From assembly GCA_026874595.1 (NCBI GenBank), contig CM049311.1, positions 73,226,953-73,290,952 on the forward strand: a DNA stretch of 64,000 nucleotides, in the 5' to 3' direction. Below the pieces are notes generated by a model, which worked only from the letters and a program-made list of their open reading frames with translations, was not told the origin of the DNA and searched no databases. The DNA is from Sipunculus nudus (lineage: Eukaryota > Annelida > Sipuncula > Golfingiida > Sipunculidae). How positions within the stretch are numbered: the first letter of the stretch is position 1; each line of letters starts with the position of its first letter. Shown here piece by piece: positions 12,301 through 24,180 of this stretch. The position numbers and the translations under genes were made by a program.

Positions 12301-12528
12301 TTTGATATTTGATAAACTTTTTTATACCACAACTCATTGATAATTTGTATAACACAAATCAACTGAATTTTTTTTAGATATCCTGCGGACAAGGAAGGCC
12401 CCTATAACAATATAGATTGAAAACTTTTCCTGATATATATCATCTCGTCATGATCATGGTGACATCCATCATAGTACAGTCATTTTGTATCATGACCTCA
12501 CACAAATTGCAGCAAAAACAACCCCATT
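9391..12528. other. Intergenic, no gene recognised
   Basis: AT-rich sequence with only short chance open frames. It includes a G run of about 20 bases near 11754-11772. Near 10513-10561 there is an imperfect inverted repeat around ATGCGGCG/CGCCGCAT. No splice-flanked conserved protein segment was seen. Confidence 0.6.
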
Positions 12529-12531
12529 TAA

Positions 12532-12867
12532 GGCCAAAAAAATAAAAGGTATGGTTCTCAGGCACCGCCCGCATCAATTTGAAGCCCCCGCATAAAAAAA
12601 TTTTATTTTAATTTTCAATATAAACTTTCCAATTTTGAGCTGCAGCCGCTCAAACATTTCTTTCAAGAAGATAAAACCATACAATTTCTCTTATTTTGTA
12701 GTGCTTTTACTTGTTTATCAAAATAAATCTGTTGTTATCATGCTTTTCCCTTATCATTTGACATTTATATCGAAACATACTAAAAAATTTGAAATAAAAA
12801 AAGCGCCCGCCCGCATTGATTTATAAAAAAAAGTGCCTGAGAACCATACCCTTTTTTTATTTTGGCC
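12532..12867. mobile_element. Harbinger-type MITE, copy 1
   Basis: A 336-bp element with long imperfect terminal inverted repeats: GGCCAAAAAAATAAAAGG at the left, its complement ending TTTTGGCC at the right, plus GGTATGGTTCTCAGGCA inside. It is flanked by TAA at 12529-12531 and 12868-12870. Ends starting GGCC and a TWA target duplication are typical of PIF/Harbinger transposons. There is no coding capacity, so mobilisation would depend on a transposase elsewhere. Two relatives are at 25461 and 49275. Confidence 0.75.
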
Positions 12868-13544
12868 TAATAGCTTTGTATCCATGAAGGTGTCCTTTTA
12901 AACATATGTAAAGATATTCTCCTGGGGGAAGCAGTAAAATTTGGGAATATCCAAAATGTCAACCAGAGAGCCTAGAATCCATCAAGTTTAATTAATAAAA
13001 AGGTTATAAATACAGTATATGTAATACACTATTGTCAGTTTTTCTTGGTCGCAGAATCCAATTCTGGTCCTTATTTTGCTAAGTTAAGGACTGTCAAGGC
13101 CCATATGTAGGGAATGATGTGGAAATGGTCTGAAGCATGGGGTGCGGTGGGAGTTGGGTTGGTAGCATGAATCACTAGGAATTAATATTGAGCAGGTAAG
13201 ACTAACTTGGTAATGTGCAGCGCTATAACCTATCCAGTTGCACTGATATCGTAGTAATTAGAAATTCAACAAACATGTAGATGGATTGACCGATATGCTG
13301 GTTTAAAACGGAATTTTTCTCGCACATGGTAGCTGTTGTTAGAAGGTATATTAAAACAGCCACTATTGGTCTAGTTGATGTCAAGTGACGAGGTTCCTGC
13401 TTCTGAAACGCTCCAGCAGGTTATTAGTTGCAACGTTCGACTAACTGCAGCACCTTCAGATATGCAAGTGCAAAAAGAATCACATATAGCGTATGCACCC
13501 TGACTAGTTGAAACTGCGGAGGCTCTAGCAGCGTACAGGGTTGC

Positions 13545-14890
13545 CAGCGGTCAGGAAAAATATTATGTTTTCATAGACAGAGAAAAGTCAGGGAATTTCA
13601 TTAAAAACTAGATGTGTCGGAACGACACGAATGCCCCCGCCTTGGGCAAATTGGAAACATTTGTAAAATTTGGAAAATTTTTTAAGTTCAGGAGCTGTCG
13701 TATGGTCAAAAGTAGGTCAACAAGGGCAAAATGCAAACTCGATCTGTAACGGGTCATTATCAAGCAACACACCAAAAATCATGCCAGTATATGCAGGCAT
13801 TTCGAAAAAAAGTCCATACATGTGCATTTTCCATAAAAATTTTTCATGAAATTTTCTATGTTTAGGAGCCGTAAAACAATCAAAAGTTGGTCAACCGGGA
13901 TGAAACGCAAACTCGATCTGTAACTGTCATTATCTGCCCACACAAAAAAATCAGGGTGGTATCTGCAGGCATTGAGGAAAAAAGTCAGTACATATGCATT
14001 TGTTATGAAAATTTATATTTTTCATGAAACTTTCTATGTTCTGGAGCAGTCAAATGGTCAAAAGAAGGTCAACTGAGACAAAACAAGAACTCGATCTGTA
14101 ACTGGTCATTATCTGCCTACACACCAAAAATCAGGCCTGTATCTGCAGGCACTGCGAAAAAAAGTCCATACATGTGCACCTTTTTATGAAATTTTCTATG
14201 TTAGAGCACCGTCAAACGGTCAAAAATAGGTCAACTGGGACAAAACGTGAACTCGATCTGTAACTGGTCATTATCTGCCCACACACCAAAAATCAGGCCA
14301 ATATCTGCAGGTATTGTGAAGAAAAGTCTGTACAAGTGTATTTGTCATGAAAATATATATTTTACATGAAATTTTCTATGTTCAGGAAGTGTAAAACAGT
14401 CAAAAGTAGGTCAACCGGGATGAAATGCGAACTCCATCTGTAACTGGTCAATATCTGCCGACACACCAAAAATCAGGCCAATATCTGCAGGCATTGCGAA
14501 ATAAAGTCTGTACATGTGTATCTGTCATGAAATTTCATATTTTTCATGAAATTTTCTATGTTCAGGAGCCGTAAAACGGTCAAAAGTAGGTCAACCGGGA
14601 CGAAACGCGAACTCGATCTGTAACTGGTCTATATCTGCCCATACATCAAAAATCAGGCCAATATCTGCAGGCATTGCGAAAAAAAGTCCGTACAACTGTT
14701 TGATTTCGGAAGGACGGAAGGACGGAATGACGGACATGGGTAAAACTATATGCCCCGGCCACTTTGTGGCGGGGGCATAAAAAGTGATGGAATTTTTATT
14801 ATGATTATGTAAGTTGGGGAAAAGTCAGGGAAATTTTAATGGCTATGGCGACTGTAGTTGATTATCAGGTAGGAAGGCTTTTTTCATCTC
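13545..14890. repeat. Older dispersed repeat split by a pearl-like insertion
   Basis: The segment from GGTTGCCAGCGGTCAGGAA to GTCAGGGAATTTC (13540-13605) and the segment GTCAGGGAAATTTTAATGG to ATTATCAGG (14823-14866) are the halves of a repeat. A related copy without the insertion lies at about 28105-28250. Confidence 0.5.
13609..14784. mobile_element. Pearl-like non-autonomous element with ~180-bp tandem core, copy 1
   Basis: The 5' end has a hairpin (GTGTCG, loop, CGACAC) followed by ATGCCCCCGCC. The 3' end is a larger hairpin (TGCCCCGGCCAC, loop, GTGGCGGGGGCA) followed by TAAAAAG. The two ends thus carry subterminal inverted repeats. Between them are about five to six tandem copies of a unit of about 180 bp (some about 162 bp) containing TCGATCTGTAACTGGTCA and AAAATCAGGCCAATATCTGC. 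This plan resembles bivalve pearl elements and other Helitron-like short elements with tandem cores. There are no genes. A second copy is at 49780-51304. Confidence 0.65.
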
Positions 14891-16337
14891 ATTAGCCAGC
14901 ATTCAATAATTTCATATATTTTTATTTTCTTTTCAATAAAAGTTGTGTTGTAAGGTATAATCTTATTTCCGTTTGATTTTTGTACACTCATGTAAGTTGA
15001 TGATGCATAGCATGGATACACAAAATGTATATACATGTCGCACCAACCATTAATTAAAGACCTCCTGTTTCTCAGCAGTAATACTCAACAAATATATAGT
15101 ACTAGTAAAACATTTACACAAGGACATGAATCTGCACAGGTAAGAAAGTACAAAGGCAGAACAGGTTGCAGTCATACTTGGATCCACTGAAGTCATTTGT
15201 TGTTATTGTGTGATAAATTTATACACATGATAAATGCTTGATTACAGAGTGTATATGGTCCTTTGGATATTACATAATAATTTTCGATTCCAAATTTCTA
15301 GATCATTTTGCTTTGCTTTGCAGTTACAATTTTTCGAATAAAATTTTGGTTTGCAGTAGAATGACGTTTTTGAGGAGAAATTGAATTTGGTGGGTTGTTT
15401 TTCCCCCTAGAAAACCAGCTGAAAGTCCGAGAATAGTCAGGGAAAAGAATGCTAACAAAATGTTACCGTATCTCAAATTTAAAGCTCTCATTGAACTCAT
15501 TTTTTATTCTCGAAGCCTTTGTAAACCTTTCATAAAAAATGTGTAATAAAGGAAAGCAACTGAATTAAGAAAATACTGAACATTAACATCCCATAATATT
15601 GTTCTAAATCTTGAACTGAAAGTCAATAAAATATTAAAAGTGATACCACGTGACACTAGCTGACTGTACATGACTATATTTGATTGGTAGAAACATTATT
15701 CAAACCTTGAGTTAAATTTGCTTGTGTGACAAAAAAATAATTATAAGTCCTTTTGTTTAACTGCATGCGAGATATTAAGATTTTTTGGGGTTTTAACCTG
15801 TCATCGTGCCGGTGCTCATTTCTTGCTGATGTAATACCTGCTTATATCACAGGCTTTAGAGTGTTTTTAAAAAGGGGTAAGGAGTAGGGTTGGGGGGGGG
15901 GGGGGGGTACGCATTTTCGAAAAAATAAACATTAAATATGCATTTTCATTGCAGTATGTTGACCATTTTCGCACTTTTAATCACACGCTTCACCAAATAA
16001 TAGAATTAGAAAATAGTGAATTTACAGAATCATGTGTGCTTATAATTGATAATATTTATACCCAATCATATATCTTCTTTTAATCTTGATAAAATTCTAG
16101 ATTCGTTACTGGGTGTTTAATTTTACTCAAACCCATATTATGCGTGCATGGTATATGAAGCACAAAACAAATCTACTGAGAGGCAATGGATATACCGTTT
16201 TTGAAACTTAATTGTGAATATTTTTTTTTACATCAGACTGAAATAACATTCATCTTGGTACAAGCTGTTTAGGATTGAGCATGGCTCATTTTAATCGATG
16301 TATGTTTAATGTAAAAAAAAAATGCTCACTGCTTGCT
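14785..16337. other. Intergenic, no gene recognised
   Basis: AT-rich DNA without a supported coding region. A G run of about 16 bases lies near 15892-15907. The stretch just before 16338 may belong to the LINE remnant interrupted by the following foldback element. Confidence 0.5.
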
Positions 16338-16343
16338 GAAAAT

Positions 16344-18037
16344 TACGGAAGCGTATTGCTGCCACCTGGCAAAAGAAAAATAAATTATTTATCTCGTACA
16401 TACGACATACTATCTTGTACGTACGACATATTATCTCGTACGCACGACATACTATCTCGTACGTACGACATATTATCTCGTACGTACGACATACTATCTC
16501 GTACGTACGACATTATCTCGTACGTACGACATATTATCTCGTACGTACGGCATATTATCTCGTACGTACGACATAATATCTCGTACGTACGACATATTAT
16601 CTCGTACGTACGACATAATAAATCTTACGGATCTGTATCATATACTAGACAACATGCCAACAGATATATGTATAAGCAATATGTATATGTTAAATAATGT
16701 ATGTTTTCACATTTACTATATGTACAACATCCCCACCTCCTTGCAAACCCCAGGACCACCGTTGAAACCAACACACACACTCACATATATCTATTTATTT
16801 ATAGTTTATATTTAAATGCTATTCGATTCACATTATTTTGTGTGTTGATGTTTCTGTAATATTTCAAGCAAGCGAAATATACATCAAATCGTCGTCTGAC
16901 AGTCATATACAGATCTTTCGTTTTAAGACAGGTGAATAAATAATGTTAGCAGTATATGATGTTATATAATAGTGAGCCTGTCATAATGTAAATATGAAAC
17001 AAATCTTGCCTTTGCCAAACTGAAACTACTTTTTGGAGAAAGAAGGGTTCGGCCAGGAAGTACAGCTCCCAAATAGCCTATTTTTAAGTAACTGAGAATG
17101 GATATTTGTGAGGCAGGTTTCTAATATTCTAAAATGATCTGTCTAAGAACTAGATTTATACATAAAGCATCGTGTAGTTAATCTTTTAAAGTATTTAATG
17201 CATATACAGCCATGGATATGATTGGTGGGTAGCTGAACAGACAAAAATCCATTTAATAGGGTACGTATAATTTTTATTTTGAACTAAATTATAAAAAAAA
17301 TATATTAAAAACTATCACTCATGTACGTGCGATTAATCTGTGACCGAAGAATACGAAATTCTAAAATAAGTCTTAACCTCATATGTCAGGCTGAAGTGGT
17401 GGTTAAATCTACACCTCAGATTTGTCTCATTTGCGGATTGGTAAAAGATCTTGCATGTGTTACATGTACGTGTAACTCGCCCTTCTGTAAACGGCATGAA
17501 GTTTAACTTATGGGATCAAGCACTTCGTTTCATAATATATGAATCATGAACCTCTCCTGATGGGCATCTCTGTATTACAGAACCTCTATAAGTGTCTGTT
17601 AAGTGTTTACATAAGAAGGCCGGGTGACCAGAGGAAAGATCTTGGTCGCGCACATGCGACAATTATAAAAAGGAAAAGAAACATGAAAGAAGAAACACCT
17701 AGAGGAGCGTGAAAACCCTTGAATTGTGAATTTTTGCTGTACCACCACCAGTTGGCGTGAGCACTGTGTTTGTCTCGTTTCTAAACGATTGGTCTCGTTT
17801 CTAAATTTTATTTCCATTTTAAATTTGCCATATAAGCATAGGAATCCCCCTCAAGTAACAATAACTAATTGTGTCTCTTGTACATGTCGGGATATTTTAT
17901 CTGGTCAAACAAGAACCTCTGATAGACATTACATGTATTACTAATGACATTAATAGTATCCACCGGCTGAGCCATTCTAGCACAGCGCTGGTATTATATC
18001 CCAAGGCTTTCAGTCTTTTCACACACACACACACACA

Positions 18038-18097
<60 letters not shown>

Positions 18098-19211
18098 AAA
18101 AAAAAGAAAGAAAGAGCGAGAGAGGGAGCCGATTGTATGGTAGAGAATTTAAATGAAAAAAGGACCTATTTACAATTTACAAACCAGGTATTTTGAGTAT
18201 ACATAAAAATACAATTTAGTCTCCTTAAACTATTACGGTATCTTTCAATATTTCGTTCTTTGTTTGCTTTCTCTTGTATACAAGTTGAAAAAAATACTTG
18301 CCCCGGGCGCGATCAAAGAGGAAAAACAAACAGCGCTCACGCCACCTGGTGGCCGTAAAAATAAACTTCACAAATCAAGGTTTTTCAAGCTTTTCTGGGT
18401 GTTTTTTTTCTGTCATGTTTCTTCTTATTTTTAATGATTGTCGCGTGTGCTAAACTAAGATCTTGCTTCTGGTCACGCAGTCTTGTTATAGTTAATCGAC
18501 AAAGGTGCACTGTGTTTACTCACACACAGAACCATAATAACGTATACAAAACCGGTAACAGGAGATATTAAGCCCGTGTATCGGCATGGATTTGCTGAAC
18601 AAATTTCGTATTCAGCCAAAATGAGTTAATAACGTGAGACAAAACACATATTATTATAAAAGAATATGAACCTTGAGTGTCAATATAGAGGTGTCTGTAA
18701 TACAGAGATGCCCGTTAAGAGGGGTTTCTGATTCATATATTATGAAACGAAGTGCTTGATCCCCATCAGTTGAACTTCGTGTCGTTTACAGTAGGGCGAG
18801 TGACACTGTGCGTTATGTCATAAATCTAGTTCTTATACAGATCAATTTTGGAATATAAGAAACCTAACTCACATATATCCATTTAACATATATATTGCTT
18901 ATACATATATCAGTTGGCCCGTTGTGTATTCTGTGAATCAGATGCGTATGATTAATTATGTCGTACGTACGAGATAATATGTCGTACGTACGAGATAATA
19001 TGTCGTACGTACGAGATAATATGTCGTACGTACGAGAAATTATGTCGTACCTACGAGATAATATGTCGTACGTACGAGATACTATGTCGTACGTACGAGA
19101 AAGTATGTCGTACGTACGAGATAATATGTCGTACGTACGAGATAGTATGTCGTACGTACGAGATAAATAATTTATTTTTCTTTAAACAGGTGGCAGCAAT
19201 ACGCTTCCGTA
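16344..19211. mobile_element. Foldback-type element with palindromic tandem-repeat arms
   Basis: The two ends are inverted copies: TACGGAAGCGTATTGCTGCC at the left and its complement ending CGCTTCCGTA at the right. They are flanked by GAAAAT at 16338-16343 and 19212-19217, a 6-bp candidate target duplication. Inside each end lies an array of about ten units of 21 bp containing the 12-bp perfect palindrome TCGTACGTACGA (16388-16625 and 18958-19167). The inverted similarity continues inward in divergent form to about 17660 and from about 18450. The left arm is longer. The centre holds a compound CA/TA/GA microsatellite (18019-18110). No transposase is visible. The repeated heptapeptide frame (MSYVRDN and variants) is a by-product of the 21-bp period. 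Confidence 0.75.
18019..18125. repeat. Compound microsatellite (CA)n(TA)n(GA)n
   Basis: Runs of CA, then TA, then GA with an A-rich tail, located in the centre of the foldback element. Confidence 0.9.
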
Positions 19212-19217
19212 GAAAAT

Positions 19218-20800
19218 GGCTATGCTGACAAATTAAATGCATTCTATGAACGTTTTGATGACAGTGACTTCTCAAAAGAAAAAGATGACATTATGAGCAG
19301 TTTGAGGGCAATTTTAGAATCATGCGATGACGGCATCCTTACTGATCTGATGTAAACATAGATGTTAAGTAAGATCAATGTAAAGAAAGCTTGTGGACCC
19401 GACAAAATCAATGGCAGATTAATTAAAAACTGTAGAAATAGTGTTTCTTTTATACTATATCACATTTATCAACTGTCTCTATCCTTATGTAAACTACCAA
19501 AATTAATGAAGACCGCAGAAATCATTCTATTCACCAAAATTGACTCTCCTCATAGTGATGAACGATCGCAGGCCTGCATGTGCACTTATACATCTTATCT
19601 CGAAAAATCATTGGAGGGAATATAGTTCAGCCTTCAGTACAATACAGCCGCGCATCATGATCAATCAGCTGTGTTGGTAAAACATTCCTCCTTCCTATTG
19701 TCTATATGGTTTCTAGATTTTCTCTCAGATAGAAGATAACATGTTAGAACAAACAAACAAATGAATCAAGATATAATCATAAATACTGGTGCTTCATGCA
19801 CAAGGCTGCATGTGTTCTGCCTGCCGTTCTTTTTAACCTATATACAAATAATGTCTGTGGGCCTTTCAAATTGTAAAATTATCAAATATACAGCTGACAC
19901 AGTCATTCTAGGCCTGATACACAAGACTGATGAATCACTCTACAGGATAACCCTAAATATGTGACTGGTTTGTGTAAGGAACACTAGGAATATACCCTCA
20001 ATTAAATGTAAAGAAGACTATACACGTATATTCTTTGATTTCAGGAGATTAAATTCCTACCCCATGCAGTTGCTATCGAAAATGAAGATTTTGATATTGA
20101 AGATAATTATAAATACTTAGGATGTACTATTGACAAATATCTGAAGTGGAAACAACGTGTTGAATTTATAAAAAAAGCAAACAAAAGATTATATTACCTA
20201 TATATATTGTCTAAGTAAGCTATATATTGACCAAACCATTATATTACCATATATGTTTTATAATTCAGTTATTTTCAGTCTTCTAACTTATGAACTGGAG
20301 TGCCGGTATACAAATGTATATGATACCTTAATAAACAGCTGAATAATACCAGGAAGAGAAGTTGTAGAATAACTAGTAACTACTTCTCTTGCCACACACC
20401 AGGAATTCTGTGAAACAAAATCAATTGCCTGCACCTCAAAGGTCATGAACGACACACTACATCCCCTACATTCAGAGCTCAGTTTTTTTTTAATTTCAGG
20501 TAAACGCTTAGATGTAACATACTGCAGAATTACTCGCTTTAAACTATTTCTTGTGCCATACAGTATTACACTTTTTAACTCACAACTCTCTATAGAAATT
20601 TAATGTTTTGAATTATATGAATTACCTGCAGAAATATCTGTTTTATCATTTTTACATGCTAATTTTTGCATGCATAAACATAAACCTTCTGTGTTATTGT
20701 TATGTATTTATTTACTTTAATTTATGTAATAAATTGCAAAGTCAACAACAAATTCCTGCATGGGACTGAATTAAGGCTACTAAATGTTATCTTATCTTAT
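19218..20800 (+). pseudogene. LINE reverse transcriptase remnant (L2/CR1-like), 3' part
   Basis: The plus strand preserves blocks typical of non-LTR retrotransposon RTs, in order but broken by stops and frameshifts. They are an ADKLNAFYERFDDSDF segment near 19218-19262, KINVKKACGPDKINGRLIKN near 19371-19440, SLSLCKLPKLMKTAEIILF near 19470-19540, NYKYLGCTIDKYLKWK near 20110-20155, and a tail like LHPLHSEL near 20458-20485. The 3' end is a short TCTTA repeat (20786-20800). The active-site region is decayed. The frame appears to continue across the empty site left of the foldback element (AEN before, GYADKLN after). Exact clade is uncertain. Confidence 0.7.
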
Positions 20801-21518
20801 GATAAATCAGTTGTGTGTCCTTCAAGTACATGGCAAGTTCTTCATGCATGAACATTCATGGTGACGGAGCATAGATGTCAATACTGGAATAAGAGTCGGC
20901 AGTATTAAGGAAATGCAAGCATATAAAGAAGAAAGAATAATATGGGTTGTTGGGTATTATGATAAAATAGATGTTGATTTTAAATTTTTACGTTGTCATG
21001 CTAAGATCAATCGAAACGTTTTGTATATCTTCTATATAATTTTGTAGGCACTGGGATTATTTTATATGGAAAGAGTAATCTTTACTCGGATCGCCATATA
21101 CAGAATTAATTGGATGTTGAGAGATCTGTCAATAAATCTTGTTGCAGGTTGTTAAGATGTCTGTGTCTTTCATTATTATATAATTCACACTCAAGGAATT
21201 AATGATAGGCGTTTTCTATCATTGATCCACATCTACAGGAAAGATTGTCAGCGATGTGACGTTGTATTAAGTGGTAATTTAGATTGATACATTTTGACCT
21301 TAATCTTGTATGGTATATTTGACATTATCTTTTTTCACTAAAGTATATAGTACATAGGTGATTTCAAGTTTGTTAATAAACTTTTTTAAGTGCATGAAAA
21401 CTATTACTCTTTTGTATTTTGATATTAAGATTATTACACTGAGTGATAGTATTTGGTAAATATGATTTTTGATAAAGTGATGTGTTAGCATGAACAGAAA
21501 TTATGTGATTTACTTCTC
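20801..21518. other. Intergenic, no gene recognised
   Basis: AT-rich sequence. Short minus-strand open frames show no recognisable domain. Confidence 0.5.
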
Positions 21519-21523
21519 TTCTC

Positions 21524-21725
21524 CAGAAGCGGATCCCGGGGGGGGGGGGTCCAGGGGGTCCGGACCCCCCCTTTTTCACCTGAAGCAACCTTTTTTAAGG
21601 GGTTTTGGACGTAATTTTGCGGCCTGGACCCCCCCTTTTCCAGACCTGATGACCTTTTTTTTAGGAATTTCAGTAGTCTTCCTAGGTTGGACCCCCCCTT
21701 TTCCAAAATCCTGGATCCGCCCCTG
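21524..21725. mobile_element. 202-bp MITE with G/C-run termini
   Basis: The left end CAGAAGCGGATCCCGG and right end CCTGGATCCGCCCCTG are imperfect inverted repeats. The element is flanked by TTCTC at 21519-21523 and 21726-21730, a 5-bp candidate target duplication. The interior has repeated blocks of GGACCCCCCCTTTT. It is non-coding. The superfamily was not assigned. Confidence 0.65.
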
Positions 21726-21730
21726 TTCTC

Positions 21731-23700
21731 AGTTTATAGTCGCGTATAAAGTATGTGTTGATTACACTACATAAATAAATTAAGGCTTCATTTTTAAACA
21801 TGTTGTACAATTTAACTAAATGCTGGGCGTTTCGCCTCTTTTTAGCAGAGTATCTAAACATGTTTCTAGGAATAATAAACTGTGACCGGTACCGTTTACA
21901 CCCCCCCCCCCCCCCCCATTCTGATTCTAGTCTCTTACACAGACACACGGTGGCGCTCCGCAAGCCCCCAGTGGTCAATCGGAGCCTGTGGAAGAGGCTA
22001 TTCTGATTCTTGCTTCTTCTAATTGCACTTTCTCGAGTTTGTCAGACGGACAGACAGACAGTTGTTTGCAAAAAATATGTCTGAGACAGAAAGGCGGACA
22101 GGAAATTGTCAACTGAAATATTTAGTTAACTAAGTCAACTGAAATATTCAAATTGACCAATGATGCAACAATTGAAAGCGCTTGTCTGTCCATAACAGAA
22201 TACTTTTTCACATTGGCTTCAGATGGCAGCACGGACTCTGACTCCGAAGTAATAATTGCCACACCCCCAAAACAAAAGCTTATATATATTGTATGGATTG
22301 TTGTTTCATTATAATTGAACGTGTGTCGGATGCTTTACTATTTACTTTTTAAGAATACAATACGAATGTTTACTCATATTATCTGCAACATCTACAACGC
22401 ATGTTTAATTTAACCGGACTCCAACAAATGAACGAAGATGGTATGGGTGTAATGGAAATCACTATCCCTGAAAGCATGTTCTCTTATTCTTTAATCCGGC
22501 TTCACATTAATAATTACATTTTCTCTCTATCATTATATTTTCTAATTCATTTATAATTTATTTTTAAATGACAAAAAGGCATTTGAGAATTAAACACTCA
22601 TGTTATTAATTCATTATAGTACAAGAATTAAATTTTGTGAATTATGATTATTGAATATAATGACACATGGACAATTTTCTTCACAGTCTGAATTTTTTTT
22701 AAGTGAAGTTTAACTTGTCAAGGATTTTTTTAATAGAAAAAAAAACAGCATTTATATTCTCATATTCTTTTAAATATTCCAAATTTATTGAAACATTATT
22801 GTTACATGCAAGGGTTAATTACCTTAAACCAATGGAAAATATGACAAACAACTTTTATGCATCATTTTATTTGCACCTACTGATAACTACAACAAAACAA
22901 AATATATGCACAAGGACCAAACGGAGTATAAATATGCTGCATCTAGTACTTTCAAGAAAACGTTATATATAAAAAACAGCACCTTGTAGAAAATGAATGA
23001 AAATAGCACAAATTAATGACTACATGAATTGAAATAATCAATAATCTAAGATTTTAAACACGACATGTATGACATGAGGGGTTATTGATATTACCTATAT
23101 TTTTTTAAAATTTCTTCCTTAAACATACAGACATACAGGTATTTCCCATTTTAGTTCCAAAATGTGAAGTATATGTAAAACTGCTACACCATATTTGCAC
23201 GTACGATTTAAGCACTAACATCACTATTCAATAATAATTAACCATATATGATTTAAATATATAAACAATGAAATGAATAATAATTTAAACAAATCTTAGA
23301 ACCTTGAATCTTAAATTTAAAAATGCAATAATCCTAGAATAGTTCATCATATGAAACTACAACCACATTTTAATTTTTTAAAATGAAAATGAACACACTG
23401 CTGGCCAACACATGGGAAACAGAACCACTGTTGGGTATCTTTCAGGTCAATGTTAATTTATGCAAGTTTAAAAATAAACTTTCTATATGTACTGGTCACA
23501 TGCGTCTGACCATGTTGTCCAGGCAGCCTGGCATTAAACAAGTACAGCATAAATTTAGTTTCATTTCTTTGTTAATATGAGGTTCCAAAGTTACAATAAT
23601 GTTTCAATAAATCTGGAATATTCAAAAGGTTATTGGAAAATAAATGGTGTTTTCTACAGAAAATCTTTTTTTTTAATTTTACTTTATTTTTTATACACAG

Positions 23701-23795
<95 letters not shown>

Positions 23796-24180
23796 AGTAA
23801 TCTTCAGCTCTGAGGCACCAGAATACTGATACATATGATCATGGTTTTACAAAGACACCCATGGCATCAGACCTACCCCATTATCAGGCTAAGCAGGGTG
23901 AGCTTTTGGGGTCCGGCGATTATAACTGTGGAGTCCGAGTCCGGGGTCCGAGTCCGAGTCCGGGTTTTACCAAGTACCGATTTGACGGCAGGTGTCACCA
24001 GTGTCCATGTAAACTACCGGTGACGCTTCCCCCGCCGCTGGCGGCGTGATTGAACCTGCTGTGGCCGGTTCTAGTAAGAGAGCAGGAAATAATTGCTGAT
24101 CTGTCAATCTTAAAAACACTGTCACGATTTACCGAATAATAAGATACACGGCTGCATTGAGGATTAGAACATTTTCGACC
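21731..24180. other. Intergenic and upstream region of the AP endonuclease gene
   Basis: Contains a C run (21900-21917) and AT-rich DNA without a recognised gene. A (TA)n tract of about 85 bases lies at 23706-23792. At 23936-23974 there is a short GAGTCCG/GGTCCG repeat. The last ~180 bases should contain the promoter and 5' UTR of the AP endonuclease gene, but no TATA box or clear initiator was identified. Confidence 0.5.
23706..23792. repeat. (TA)n microsatellite
   Basis: An uninterrupted TA dinucleotide run of over 80 bases. Confidence 0.95.

Noticed and set aside
16275-16697. 140-residue frame with repeated TYDILSR/SYVRHI motifs, and its mirror at 18958-19275
   Set aside because: Translation of the 21-bp palindromic array of the foldback element. 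Both strands give similar peptides.
23865-23960. Possible 5S rRNA-like string (GGCTAAGCAGGGTGAGC)
   Set aside because: Only a short box resembles the 5S internal promoter. The rest does not follow 5S, so no RNA gene is called.
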